Part shown: positions 1 through 13,374 of the stretch, piece after piece
Position numbering within the stretch: the first letter of the stretch is position 1
Layout: the number at the start of each line of letters is the position of its first letter
Assembly: GCA_964057225.1 (NCBI GenBank)
Contig: OZ059898.1
Coordinates: forward strand, 434,001 to 498,000
From: Auanema rhodensis
Lineage: Eukaryota > Nematoda > Chromadorea > Rhabditida > Rhabditidae
Length of the DNA: 64,000 bases
Direction of reading: 5' to 3'
The notes under the pieces: model-generated
What the model was told of the DNA's origin: nothing
Databases searched by the model: none
Seen by the model: only the letters and a program-made list of their open reading frames with translations
Program-made: the position numbers and the translations under genes

Positions 1-4
1 CTTT

Positions 5-42
5 CACGTGAAGCGAGTTACATACCAAGTGCACATCACGTG
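5..42. promoter_or_regulatory. Paired CACGTG E-boxes in satellite A unit
   Basis: CACGTG occurs at 5-10 and 37-42, 32 bp apart, close to three turns of B-DNA, so both sites face the same side of the helix. The pair repeats in nearly all 112 units. The second site is lost (CAAGTG) in nine units, starting at 9326, 11615, 11967, 12495, 14255, 15663, 16191, 17071 and 18655. The first is changed in three (CACGCG at 8450 and 13379, CACGTT at 12323). About 210 sites remain. CACGTG is the established core site of bHLH-zipper factors such as Max/USF and yeast Cbf1. Real binding in this array is inference only. Confidence 0.55.
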
Positions 43-86
43 TACATTTAATTAGCATAAATTAAAGTTCACGTAAATTTCAAAGT

Positions 87-99
87 CATGGTTACCATG
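87..99. repeat. Invariant 13-bp palindrome of satellite A
   Basis: CATGGTTACCATG has six-base arms around one central base and contains a GGTNACC core. It is present unchanged in every unit I read, while the bases directly after it (CACC, AACC or AAGC) are the most variable of the unit. This contrast suggests a conserved protein site or simply recent homogenisation. No binding protein can be named from sequence. Confidence 0.6.
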
Positions 100-352
100 C
101 ACCAATATCAATAAAAATTTGTTTTTAGACTAATATGGACATGGGGAATCTAATTTTGAAAACCGCATCTCTTTATCTTTCACGTGAAGCGAGTTACATA
201 CCAAGTGCACATCACGTGTACATTTAATTAGCATAATTTAAAGTTCACGTAAATTTCAAAGTCATGGTTACCATGCACCAATATCAATAAAAATTTGTTT
301 TTAGACTAATATGGACATGGGGAATCTAATTTTGAAAACCGCATCTCTTTAT

Positions 353-1759
353 CTTTCACGTGAAGCGAGTTACATACCAAGTGCACATCACGTGTACATT
401 TAATTAGCATAAATTAAAGTTCACGTAAATTTCAAAGTCATGGTTACCATGAAGCAATATCAATAAAAATTTGTTTTTAGACTAATATGGACATGGGGAA
501 TCTAATTTTGAAAACCGCATCTCTTTATCTTTCACGTGAAGCGAGTTACATACCAAGTGCACATCACGTGTACATTTAATTAGCATAAATTAAAGTTCAC
601 GTAAATTTCAAAGTCATGGTTACCATGCACCAATATCAATAAAAATTTGTTTTTAGACTAATATGGACATGGGGAATCTAATTTTAAAAACCGCATCTCT
701 TTATCTTTCACGTGAAGCGAGTTACATACCAAGTGCACATCACGTGTACATTTAATTAGCATAAATTAAAGTTCACGTAAATTTCAAAGTCATGGTTACC
801 ATGAACCAATATCAATAAAAATTTGTTTTTAGACTAATATGGACATGGGGAATCTAATTTTGAAAACCGCATCTCTTTATCTTTCACGTGAAGCGAGTTA
901 CATACCAAGTGCACATCACGTGTACATTTAATTAGCATAAATTAAAGTTCACGTAAATTTCAAAGTCATGGTTACCATGAACCAATATCAATAAAAATTT
1001 GTTTTTAGACTAATATGGACATGGGGAATCTAATTTTGAAAACCGCATCTCTTTATCTTTCACGTGAAGCGAGTTACATACCAAGTGCACATCACGTGTA
1101 CATTTAATTAGCATAAATTAAAGTTCACGTAAATTTCAAAGTCATGGTTACCATGAACCAATATCAATAAAAATTTGTTTTTAGACTAATATGGAGATGG
1201 GGAATCTAATTTTGAAAACCGCATCTCTTTATCTTTCACGTGAAGCGAGTTACATACCAAGTGCACATCACGTGTACATTTAATTAGCATAAATTAAAGT
1301 TCACGTAAAATTCAAAGTCATGGTTACCATGCACCAATATCAATAAAAATTTGTTTTTAGACTAATATGGACATGGGGAATCTAATTTTGAAAACCGCAT
1401 CTCTTTATCTTTCACGTGAAGCGAGTTACATACCAAGTGCACATCACGTGTACATTTAATTAGCATAAATTAAAGTTCACGTAAATTTCAAAGTCATGGT
1501 TACCATGCACCAATATCAATAAAAATTTGTTTTTGACTAATATGGACATGGGGAATCTAATTTTGGAAACCGCATCTCTTTATCTTTCACGTGAAGCGAG
1601 TTACATACCAAGTGCACATCACGTGTACATTTAATTAGCATAAATTAAAGTTCACGTAAATTTCAAAGTCATGGTTACCATGCACCAATATCAATAAAAA
1701 TTTGTTTTTAGACTAATATGGACATGGGGAATCTAATTTTGAAAACCGCATCTCTTTAT
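353..1759 (+). repeat. Satellite A eight-unit higher-order repeat, copy 1
   Basis: Eight consecutive units carry an ordered marker series: AAGC, CACC with TTTTAAAAACC (686), AACC, AACC, AACC with GGAGATGG (1193), GTAAAATTC with CACC, CACC, CACC. The same series occurs at 4751 and 6159. This copy is 1407 bp because one base is missing near 1535; the same unit has TTTGGAAACC, also seen in the third copy. Confidence 0.8.
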
Positions 1760-4750
1760 CTTTCACGTGAAGCGAGTTACATACCAAGTGCACATCACGT
1801 GTACATTTAATTAGCATAAATTAAAGTTCACGTAAATTTCAAAGTCATGGTTACCATGCACCAATATCAATAAAAATTTGTTTTTAACTAATATGGACAT
1901 GGGGAATCTAATTTTGAAAACCGCATCTCTTTATCTTTCACGTGAAGCGAGTTACATACCAAGTGCACATCACGTGTACATTTAATTAGCATAAATTAAA
2001 GTTCACGTAAATTTCAAAGTCATGGTTACCATGAACCAATATCAATAAAAATTTGTTTTTAGACTAATATGGACATGGGGAATCTAATTTTGAAAACCGC
2101 ATCTCTTTATCTTTCACGTGAAGCGAGTTACATACCAAGTGCACATCACGTGTACATTTAATTAGCATAAATTAAAGTTCACGTAAAATTCAAAGTCATG
2201 GTTACCATGCACCAATATCAATAAAAATTTGTTTTTAGACTAATATGGACATGGGGAATCTAATTTTGAAAACCGCATCTCTTTATCTTTCACGTGAAGC
2301 GAGTTACATACCAAGTGCACATCACGTGTACATTTAATTAGCATAAATTAAAGTTCACGTAAATTTCAAAGTCATGGTTACCATGAACCAATATCAATAA
2401 AAATTTGTTTTTAGACTAATATGGACATGGGGAATCTAATTTTGAAAACCGCATCTCTTTATCTTTCACGTGAAGCGAGTTACATACCAAGTGCACATCA
2501 CGTGTACATTTAATTAGCACAAATTAAAGTTCACGTAAATTTCAAAGTCATGGTTACCATGCACCAATATCAATAAAAATTTGTTTTTAGACTAATATGG
2601 ACATGGGGAATCTAATTTAGAATACCGCATCTCTTTATCTTTCACGTGAAGCGAGTTACATACCAAGTGCACATCACGTGTACATTTAATTAGCATAAAT
2701 TAAAGTTCACGTAAATTTCAAAGTCATGGTTACCATGAACCAATATCAATAAAAATTTGTTTTTAGACTAATATGGACATGGGGAATCTAATTTTGAAAA
2801 CCGCATCTCTTTATCTTTCACGTGAAGCGAGTTACATACCAAGTGCACATCACGTGTACATTTAATTAGCATAAATTAAAGTTCACGTAAATTTCAAAGT
2901 CATGGTTACCATGAACCAATATCAATAAAAATTTGTTTTTAGACTAATATGGACATGGGGATTCTAATTTTGAAAATCGCATCTCTTTATCTTTCACGTG
3001 AAGCGAGTTACATACCAAGTGCACATCACGTGTACATTTAATTAGCATAAATTAAAGTTCAAGTAAATTTCAAAGTCATGGTTACCATGAACCAATATCA
3101 ATAAAAATTTGTTTTTAGACTAATATGGACATGGGGAATCTAATTTTGAAAACCGCATCTCTTTATCTTTCACGTGAAGCGAGTTACATACCAAGTGCAC
3201 ATCACGTGTACATTTAATTAGCATAAATTAAAGTTCACGTAAATTTCAAAGTCATGGTTACCATGAACCAATATCAATAAAAATTTCTTTTTAGACTAAT
3301 ATGGACATGGGGAATCTAATTTTGAAAACCGCATCTCTTTATCTTTCACGTGAAGCGAGTTACATACCAAGTGCACATCACGTGTACATTTAATTAGCAT
3401 AAATTAAAGTTCACGTAAATTTCAAAGTCATGGTTACCATGCACCAATATCAATAAAAATTTGTTTTTAGACTAATATGGACATGGGGAATCTAATTTTG
3501 AAAACCGCATCTCTTTATCTTTCACGTGAAGCGAGTTACATACCAAGTGCACATCACGTGTACATTTAATTAGCATAATTTAAGGTTCACGTAAATTTCA
3601 AAGTCATGGTTACCATGCACCAATATCAATAAAAATTTGTTTTTAGACTAATATGGACATGGGGAATCTAATTTTGAAAACCGCATCTCTTTATCTTTCA
3701 CGTGAAGCGAGTTACATACCAAGTGCACATCACGTGTACATTTAATTAGCATAAATTAAAGTTCACGTAAATTTCAAAGTCATGGTTACCATGAAGCAAT
3801 ATCAATAAAAATTTGTTTTTAGACTAATATGGAAATGGGGAATCTAATTTTGAAAACCGCATCTCTTTATCTTTCACGTGAAGCGAGTTACATACCAAGT
3901 GCACATCACGTGTACATTTAATTAGCATAAATTAAAGTTCACGTAAATTTCAAAGTCATGGTTACCATGAAGCAATATCAATAAAAATTTGTTTTTAGAC
4001 TAATATGGACATGGGGAATCTAATTTTGAAAACCGCATCTCTTTATCTTTCACGTGAAGCGAGTTACATACCAAGTGCACATCACGTGTACATTTAATTA
4101 GCATAAATTAAAGTTCACGTAAATTTCAAAGTCATGGTTACCATGAACCAATATCAATAAAAATTTCTTTTTAGACTAATATGGACATGGGGAATCTAAT
4201 TTTGAAAACCGCATCTCTTTATCTTTCACGTGAAGCGAGTTACATACCAAGTGCACATCACGTGTACATTTAATTAGCATAAATTAAAGTTCACGTAAAT
4301 TTCAAAGTCATGGTTACCATGCACCAATATCAATAAAAATTTGTTTTTAGACTAATATGGACATGGGGAATCTAATTTTGAAAACCGCATCTCTTTATCT
4401 TTCACGTGAAGCGAGTTACATACCAAGTGCACATCACGTGTACATTTAATTAGCATAAATTAAAGTTCACGTAAATTTCAAAGTCATGGTTACCATGCAC
4501 CAATATCAATAAAAATTTGTTTTTAGACTAATATGGACATGGGGAATCTAATTTTGAAAACCGCATCTCTTTATCTTTCACGTGAAGCGAGTTACATACC
4601 AAGTGCACATCACGTGTACATTTAATTAGCATAAATTAAAGTTCACGTAAATTTCAAAGTCATGGTTACCATGCACCAATATCAATAAAAATTTGTTTTT
4701 AGACTAATATGGACATGGGGAATCTAATTTTGAAAACCGCATCTCTTTAT

Positions 4751-6158
4751 CTTTCACGTGAAGCGAGTTACATACCAAGTGCACATCACGTGTACATTTA
4801 ATTAGCATAAATTAAAGTTCACGTAAATTTCAAAGTCATGGTTACCATGAAGCAATATCAATAAAAATTTGTTTTTAGACTAATATGGACATGGGGAATC
4901 TAATTTTGAAAACCGCATCTCTTTATCTTTCACGTGAAGCGAGTTACATACCAAGTGCACATCACGTGTACATTTAATTAGCATAAATTAAAGTTCACGT
5001 AAATTTCAAAGTCATGGTTACCATGCACCAATATCAATAAAAATTTGTTTTTAGACTAATATGGACATGGGGAATCTAATTTTAAAAACCGCATCTCTTT
5101 ATCTTTCACGTGAAGCGAGTTACATACCAAGTGCACATCACGTGTACATTTAATTAGCATAAATTAAAGTTCACGTAAATTTCAAAGTCATGGTTACCAT
5201 GAACCAATATCAATAAAAATTTGTTTTTAGACTAATATGGACATGGGGAATCTAATTTTGAAAACCGCATCTCTTTATCTTTCACGTGAAGCGAGTTACA
5301 TACCAAGTGCACATCACGTGTACATTTAATTAGCATAAATTAAAGTTCACGTAAATTTCAAAGTCATGGTTACCATGAACCAATATCAATAAAAATTTGT
5401 TTTTAGACTAATATGGACATGGGGAATCTAATTTTGAAAACCGCATCTCTTTATCTTTCACGTGAAGCGAGTTACATACCAAGTGCACATCACGTGTACA
5501 TTTAATTAGCATAAATTAAAGTTCACGTAAATTTCAAAGTCATGGTTACCATGAACCAATATCAATAAAAATTTGTTTTTAGACTAATATGGAGATGGGG
5601 AATCTAATTTTGAAAACCGCATCTCTTTATCTTTCACGTGAAGCGAGTTACATACCAAGTGCACATCACGTGTACATTTAATTAGCATAAATTAAAGTTC
5701 ACGTAAAATTCAAAGTCATGGTTACCATGCACCAATATCAATAAAAATTTGTTTTTAGACTAATATGGACATGGGGAATCTAATTTTGAAAACCGCATCT
5801 CTTTATCTTTCACGTGAAGCGAGTTACATACCAAGTGCACATCACGTGTACATTTAATTAGCATAAATTAAAGTTCACGTAAATTTCAAAGTCATGGTTA
5901 CCATGCACCAATATCAATAAAAATTTGTTTTTAGACTAATATGGACATGGGGAATCTAATTTTGAAAACCGCATCTCTTTATCTTTCACGTGAAGCGAGT
6001 TACATACCAAGTGCACATCACGTGTACATTTAATTAGCATAAATTAAAGTTCACGTAAATTTCAAAGTCATGGTTACCATGCACCAATATCAATAAAAAT
6101 TTGTTTTTAGACTAATATGGACATGGGGAATCTAATTTTGAAAACCGCATCTCTTTAT
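4751..6158 (+). repeat. Satellite A eight-unit higher-order repeat, copy 2
   Basis: This copy is 1408 bp. The marker substitution in TTTTAAAAACC at 5084 and the GGAGATGG at 5591 are 507 bp apart, exactly as in the other two copies. It is followed directly by copy 3, so these two form a true tandem of the higher-order unit. Confidence 0.85.
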
Positions 6159-7565
6159 CTTTCACGTGAAGCGAGTTACATACCAAGTGCACATCACGTG
6201 TACATTTAATTAGCATAAATTAAAGTTCACGTAAATTTCAAAGTCATGGTTACCATGAAGCAATATCAATAAAAATTTGTTTTTAGACTAATATGGACAT
6301 GGGGAATCTAATTTTGAAAACCGCATCTCTTTATCTTTCACGTGAAGCGAGTTACATACCAAGTGCACATCACGTGTACATTTAATTAGCATAAATTAAA
6401 GTTCACGTAAATTTCAAAGTCATGGTTACCATGCACCAATATCAATAAAAATTTGTTTTTAGACTAATATGGACATGGGGAATCTAATTTTAAAAACCGC
6501 ATCTCTTTATCTTTCACGTGAAGCGAGTTACATACCAAGTGCACATCACGTGTACATTTAATTAGCATAAATTAAAGTTCACGTAAATTTCAAAGTCATG
6601 GTTACCATGAACCAATATCAATAAAAATTTGTTTTTAGACTAATATGGACATGGGGAATCTAATTTTGAAAACCGCATCTCTTTATCTTTCACGTGAAGC
6701 GAGTTACATACCAAGTGCACATCACGTGTACATTTAATTAGCATAAATTAAAGTTCACGTAAATTTCAAAGTCATGGTTACCATGAACCAATATCAATAA
6801 AAATTTGTTTTTAGACTAATATGGACATGGGGAATCTAATTTTGAAAACCGCATCTCTTTATCTTTCACGTGAAGCGAGTTACATACCAAGTGCACATCA
6901 CGTGTACATTTAATTAGCATAAATTAAAGTTCACGTAAATTTCAAAGTCATGGTTACCATGAACCAATATCAATAAAAATTTGTTTTTAGACTAATATGG
7001 AGATGGGGAATCTAATTTTGAAAACCGCATCTCTTTATCTTTCACGTGAAGCGAGTTACATACCAAGTGCACATCACGTGTACATTTAATTAGCATAAAT
7101 TAAAGTTCACGTAAAATTCAAAGTCATGGTTACCATGCACCAATATCAATAAAAATTTGTTTTTAGACTAATATGGACATGGGGAATCTAATTTTGAAAA
7201 CCGCATCTCTTTATCTTTCACGTGAAGCGAGTTACATACCAAGTGCACATCACGTGTACATTTAATTAGCATAAATTAAAGTTCACGTAAATTTCAAAGT
7301 CATGGTTACCATGCACCAATATCAATAAAAATTTGTTTTTAACTAATATGGACATGGGGAATCTAATTTTGGAAACCGCATCTCTTTATCTTTCACGTGA
7401 AGCGAGTTACATACCAAGTGCACATCACGTGTACATTTAATTAGCATAAATTAAAGTTCACGTAAATTTCAAAGTCATGGTTACCATGCACCAATATCAA
7501 TAAAAATTTGTTTTTAGACTAATATGGACATGGGGAATCTAATTTTGAAAACCGCATCTCTTTAT
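6159..7565 (+). repeat. Satellite A eight-unit higher-order repeat, copy 3
   Basis: Markers at 6492 and 6999 lie 1408 bp after those of copy 2. The seventh unit has a 1-bp loss (TTTTTAACTA) and TTTGGAAACC, linking it to copy 1. After 7566 the array resumes with the GCATAATTTAAAG unit found at 177, so the stretch from 7566 to about 8450 parallels 177 to about 1060. Confidence 0.8.
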
Positions 7566-8445
7566 CTTTCACGTGAAGCGAGTTACATACCAAGTGCACA
7601 TCACGTGTACATTTAATTAGCATAATTTAAAGTTCACGTAAATTTCAAAGTCATGGTTACCATGCACCAATATCAATAAAAATTTGTTTTTAGACTAATA
7701 TGGACATGGGGAATCTAATTTTGAAAACCGCATCTCTTTATCTTTCACGTGAAGCGAGTTACATACCAAGTGCACATCACGTGTACATTTAATTAGCATA
7801 AATTAAAGTTCACGTAAATTTCAAAGTCATGGTTACCATGAAGCAATATCAATAAAAATTTGTTTTTAGACTAATATGGACATGGGGAATCTAATTTTGA
7901 AAACCGCATCTCTTTATCTTTCACGTGAAGCGAGTTACATACCAAGTGCACATCACGTGTACATTTAATTAGCATAAATTAAAGTTCACGTAAATTTCAA
8001 AGTCATGGTTACCATGCACCAATATCAATAAAAATTTGTTTTTAGACTAATATGGACATGGGGAATCTAATTTTAAAAACCGCATCTCTTTATCTTTCAC
8101 GTGAAGCGAGTTACATACCAAGTGCACATCACGTGTACATTTAATTAGCATAAATTAAAGTTCACGTAAATTTCAAAGTCATGGTTACCATGAACCAATA
8201 TCAATAAAAATTTGTTTTTAGACTAATATGGACATGGGGAATCTAATTTTGAAAACCGCATCTCTTTATCTTTCACGTGAAGCGAGTTACATACCAAGTG
8301 CACATCACGTGTACATTTAATTAGCATAAATTAAAGTTCACGTAAATTTCAAAGTCATGGTTACCATGAACCAATATCAATAAAAATTTGTTTTTAGACT
8401 AATATGGACATGGGGAATCTAATTTTGAAAACCGCATCTCTTTAT

Positions 8446-9501
8446 CTTTCACGCGAAGCGAGTTACATACCAAGTGCACATCACGTGTACATTTAATTAG
8501 CATAAATTAAAGTTCACGTAAATTTCAAAGTCATGGTTACCATGAACCAATATCAATAAAAATTTGTTTTTAGACTAATATGGACATGGGGAATCTAATT
8601 TTGAAAACCGCATCTCTTCAATTTTCACGTGAAGCGAGTTACATACCAAGTGCACATCACGTGTACATTTAATTAGCATAAATTAAAGTTCACGTAAATT
8701 TCAAAGTCATGGTTACCATGAACCAATATCAATAAAAATTTGTTTTTAGACTAATATGGACATGGGGAATCTAATTTTGAAAACCGCATCTCTTTATCTT
8801 TCACGTGAAGCGAGTTACATACCAAGTGCACATCACGTGTACATTTAATTAGCATAAATTAAAGTTCACGTAAATTTCAAAGTCATGGTTACCATGAACC
8901 AATATCAATAAAAATTTGTTTTTAGACTAATATGGACATGGGGAATCTAATTTTGAAAACCGCATCTCTTTATCTTTCACGTGAAGCGAGTTACATACCA
9001 AGTGCACATCACGTGTACATTTAATTAGCATAAATTAAAGTTCACGTAAAATTCAAAGTCATGGTTACCATGCACCAATATCAATAAAAATTTGTTTTTA
9101 GACTAATATGGACATGGGGAATCTAATTTTGAAAACCGCATCTCTTTATCTTTCACGTGAAGCGAGTTACATACCAAGTGCACATCACGTGTACATTTAA
9201 TTAGCATAAATTAAAGTTCACGTAAATTTCAAAGTCATGGTTACCATGAACCAATATCAATAAAAATTTGTTTTTAGACTAATATGGACATGGGGAATCT
9301 AATTTTGAAAACCGCATCTCTTTATCTTTCACGTGAAGCGAGTTACATGCCAAGTGCACATCAAGTGTACATTTAATTAGCATAAATTAAAGTTCACGTA
9401 AATTTCAAAGTCATGGTTACCATGAACCAATATCAATAAAAATTTGTTTTTAGACTAATATGGACATGGGGAATCTAATTTTGAAAACCGCATCTCTTTA
9501 T
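8446..9501 (+). repeat. Six-unit duplicated block, left copy
   Basis: The block begins with a unit carrying CACGCGAAG and ending in CTCTTCAATTTTCACG. It continues AACC, AACC, GTAAAATTC with CACC, AACC, and ends with a CATGCC/CATCAAGTG unit. The same six units in the same order start at 13375, an offset of 4929 bp (28 units plus the 1-bp gain near 10031). Confidence 0.85.
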
Positions 9502-9853
9502 CTTTCACGTGAAGCGAGTTACATACCAAGTGCACATCACGTGTACATTTAATTAGCATAAATTAAAGTTCACGTAAATTTCAAAGTCATGGTTACCATG
9601 AAGCAATATCAATAAAAATTTGTTTTTAGACTAATATGGACATGGGAAATCTAATTTTGAAAACCGCATCTCTTTATCTTTCACGTGAAGCGAGTTACAT
9701 ACCAAGTGCACAACACGTGTACAATTAATTAGCATAAATTAAAGTTCACGTAAATTTCAAAGTCATGGTTACCATGAACCAATATCAATAAAAATTTGTT
9801 TTTAGACTAATATGGACATGGGGAATCTAATTTTGAAAACCGCATCTCTTTAT
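9326..9853 (+). repeat. Three-unit cassette (CATGCC / GGGAAATC / AACACGTG)
   Basis: Unit one has CATGCC and CATCAAGTG, unit two AAGC with ATGGGAAATC, and unit three CACAACACGTG with TACAATTAATT. The cassette recurs intact at 12495, 17071 and 18655, always in this order. It is a convenient tag for duplications across the right half of satellite A. Confidence 0.85.
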
Positions 9854-11438
9854 CTTTCACGTGAAGCGAGTTACATACCAAGTGCACATCACGTGTACAT
9901 TTAATTAGCATAAATTAAAGTTCACGTAAATTTCAAAGTCATGGTTACCATGAAGCAATATCAATAAAAATTTGTTTTTAGACTAATATGGACATGGGGA
10001 ATCTAATTTTGAAAACCGCATCTCTTTATCTTTTCACGTGAAGCGAGTTACATACCAAGTGCACATCACGTGTACATTTAATTAGCATAAATTAAAGTTC
10101 ACGTAAATTTCAAAGTCATGGTTACCATGAACCAATATCAATAAAAATTTCTTTTTAGACTAATATGGACATGGGGAATCTAATTTTGAAAACCGCATCT
10201 CTTTATCTTTCACGTGAAGCGAGTTACATACCAAGTGCACATCACGTGTACATTTAATTAGCATAAATTAAAGTTCACGTAAATTTCAAAGTCATGGTTA
10301 CCATGCACCAATATCAATAAAAATTTGTTTTTAGACTAATATGGACATGGGGAATCTAATTTTGAAAACCGCATCTCTTTATCTTTCACGTGAAGCGAGT
10401 TACATACCAAGTGCACATCACGTGTACATTTAATTAGCATAAATTAAAGTTCACGTAAATTTCAAAGTCATGGTTACCATGCACCAATATCAATAAAAAT
10501 TTGTTTTTAGACTAATATGTACATGGGGAATCTAATTTTGAAAACCGCATCTCTTTATCTTTCACGTGAAGCGAGTTACATACCAAGTGCACATCACGTG
10601 TACATTTAATTAGCATAAATTAAAGTTCACGTAAATTTCAAAGTCATGGTTACCATGCACCAATATCAATAAAAATTTGTTTTTAGACTAATATGGACAT
10701 GCGGAATCTAATTTTGAAAACCGCATCTCTTTATCTTTCACGTGAAGCGAGTTACATACCAAGTGCACATCACGTGTACATTTAATTAGCATAAATTAAA
10801 GTTCACGTAAATTTCAAAGTCATGGTTACCATGCACCAATATCAATAAAAATTTGTTTTTAGACTAATATGGACATGGGGAATCTAATTTTGAAAACCGC
10901 ATCTCTTTATCTTTCACGTGAAGCGAGTTACATACCAAGTGCACATCACGTGTACATTTAATTAGCATAAATTAAAGTTCACGTAAATTTCAAAGTCATG
11001 GTTACCATGAACCAATATCAATAAAAATTTGTTTTTAGACTAATATGGACATGGGGAATCTAATTTTGAAAACCGCATCTCTTTATCTTTCACGTGAAGC
11101 GAGTTACATACCAAGTGCACATCACGTGTACATTTAATTAGCATAAATTAAAGTTCACGTAAAATTCAAAGTCATGGTTACCATGCACCAATATCAATAA
11201 AAATTTGTTTTTAGACTAATATGGACATGGGGAATCTAATTTTGAAAACCGCATCTCTTTATCTTTCACGTGAAGCGAGTTACATACCAAGTGCACATCA
11301 CGTGTACATTTAATTAGCATAAATTAAAGTTCACGTAAATTTCAAAGTCATGGTTACCATGAACCAATATCAATAAAAATTTGTTTTTAGACTAATATGG
11401 ACATGGGGAATCTAATTTTGAAAACCGCATCTCTTTAT

Positions 11439-12142
11439 CTTTCACGTGAAGCGAGTTACATACCAATTGCACATCACGTGTACATTTAATTAGCATAAAT
11501 TAAAGTTCACGTAAATTTCAAAGTCATGGTTACCATGAACCAATATCAATAAAAATTTGTTTTTAGACTAATATGGACATGGGGATTCTAATTTTGAAAA
11601 TCGCATCTCTTTATCTTTCACGTGAAGCGAGTTACATACCAAGTGTACATCAAGTGTACATTTAATTAGCATAAATTAAAGTTCAAGTAAATTTCAAAGT
11701 CATGGTTACCATGAACCAATATCAATAAAAATTTGTTTTTAGACTAATATGGACATGGGGAATCTAATTTTGAAAACCGCATCTCTTTATCTTTCACGTG
11801 AAGCGAGTTACATACCAAGTGCACATCACGTGTACATTTAATTAGCATAAATTAAAGTTCACGTAAATTTCAAAGTCATGGTTACCATGAACCAATATCA
11901 ATAAAAATTTGTTTTTAGACTAATATGGACATGGGGATTCTAATTTTGAAAATCGCATCTCTTTATCTTTCACGTGAAGCGAGTTACATATTAAGTGTAC
12001 ATCAAGTGTACATTTAATTAGCATAAATTAAAGTTCACGTAAATTTCAAAGTCATGGTTACCATGCACCAATATCAATAAAAATTTGTTTTTAGACTAAT
12101 ATGTACATGGGGAATCTAATTTTGAAAACCGCATCTCTTTAT
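11439..12142 (+). repeat. Four-unit GATTC/AATCGC block with chimeric unit
   Basis: The units in order carry CCAATTGC with GGGGATTC; AAGTGTACATCAAG with GTTCAAGTAAA; GGGGATTC with AAATCGC; and CATATTAAG with ATGTACATGG. It parallels the five-unit block at 15487 but is one unit shorter. The second unit combines the left part of the unit at 15663 with the right part of the unit at 15839. Confidence 0.8.
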
Positions 12143-12494
12143 CTTTCACGTGAAGCGAGTTACATACCAAGTGCACATCACGTGTACATTTAATTAGCAT
12201 AAATTAAAGTTCACGTAAATTTCAAAGTCATGGTTACCATGCACCAATATCAATAAAAATTTGTTTTTAGACTAATATGGACATGGGGAATCTTATTTTG
12301 AAAACCGCATCTCTTTATCTTTCACGTTAAGCGAGTTACATACCAAGTGCACATCACGTGTACATTTAATTAGCATAAATTAAAGTTCACGTAAATTTCA
12401 AAGTCATGGTTACCATGCACCAATATCAATAAAAATTTGTTTTTAGACTAATATGGACATGGGGAATCTAATTTTGAAAACCGCATCTCTTTAT

Positions 12495-13022
12495 CTTTCA
12501 CGTGAAGCGAGTTACATGCCAAGTGCACATCAAGTGTACATTTAATTAGCATAAATTAAAGTTCACGTAAATTTCAAAGTCATGGTTACCATGAACCAAT
12601 ATCAATAAAAATTTGTTTTTAGACTAATATGGACATGGGGAATCTAATTTTGAAAACCGCATCTCTTTATCTTTCACGTGAAGCGAGTTACATACCAAGT
12701 GCACATCACGTGTACATTTAATTAGCATAAATTAAAGTTCACGTAAATTTCAAAGTCATGGTTACCATGAAGCAATATCAATAAAAATTTGTTTTTAGAC
12801 TAATATGGACATGGGAAATCTAATTTTGAAAACCGCATCTCTTTATCTTTCACGTGAAGCGAGTTACATACCAAGTGCACAACACGTGTACAATTAATTA
12901 GCATAAATTAAAGTTCACGTAAATTTCAAAGTCATGGTTACCATGAACCAATATCAATAAAAATTTGTTTTTAGACTAATATGGACATGGGGAATCTAAT
13001 TTTGAAAACCGCATCTCTTTAT
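12495..13022 (+). repeat. Three-unit cassette, second copy
   Basis: It carries the same three marker units as at 9326, offset 3169 bp (18 units plus one inserted base). Two ordinary units follow, and then the CACGCGAAG block at 13375, so cassette and block are next to each other here but in the reverse order at 8446-9853. Confidence 0.85.
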
Positions 13023-13374
13023 CTTTCACGTGAAGCGAGTTACATACCAAGTGCACATCACGTGTACATTTAATTAGCATAAATTAAAGTTCACGTAAAT
13101 TTCAAAGTCATGGTTACCATGCACCAATATCAATAAAAATTTGTTTTTAGACTAATATGGACATGGGGAATCTAATTTTGAAAACCGCATCTCTTTATCT
13201 TTCACGTGAAGCGAGTTACATACCAAGTGCACATCACGTGTACATTTAATTAGCATAAATTAAAGTTCACGTAAATTTCAAAGTCATGGTTACCATGAAC
13301 CAATATCAATAAAAATTTGTTTTTAGACTAATATGGACATGGGGAATCTAATTTTGAAAACCGCATCTCTTTAT

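Larger units (their letters stand above)
1..176 (+). repeat. Satellite A reference unit
   Basis: The phase is arbitrary, with the unit starting at CTTTCACGTG. Ordered landmarks are a 10-bp palindrome TTCACGTGAA (3-12), GTGCAC (29-34), a second CACGTG (37-42), TGTACA (41-46), a half site CACGTA (70-75), the 13-bp palindrome (87-99), AAATTT (115-120), the GGACATGGGG stretch (137-146) and ACCGCATC (162-169). No open frame of note is present. Because 176 is not a multiple of three, any frame shifts from unit to unit, which argues against coding. Confidence 0.95.

Noticed and set aside
10029-10034. One-base gain (CTTTTCACG) and single losses near 1535, 1886 and 7341 as meaningful variants
   Set aside because: They lie in or next to T or A runs and could be sequencing errors. 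Only the loss with linked substitutions in satellite B (39481, 40533, 42287) is supported as real.
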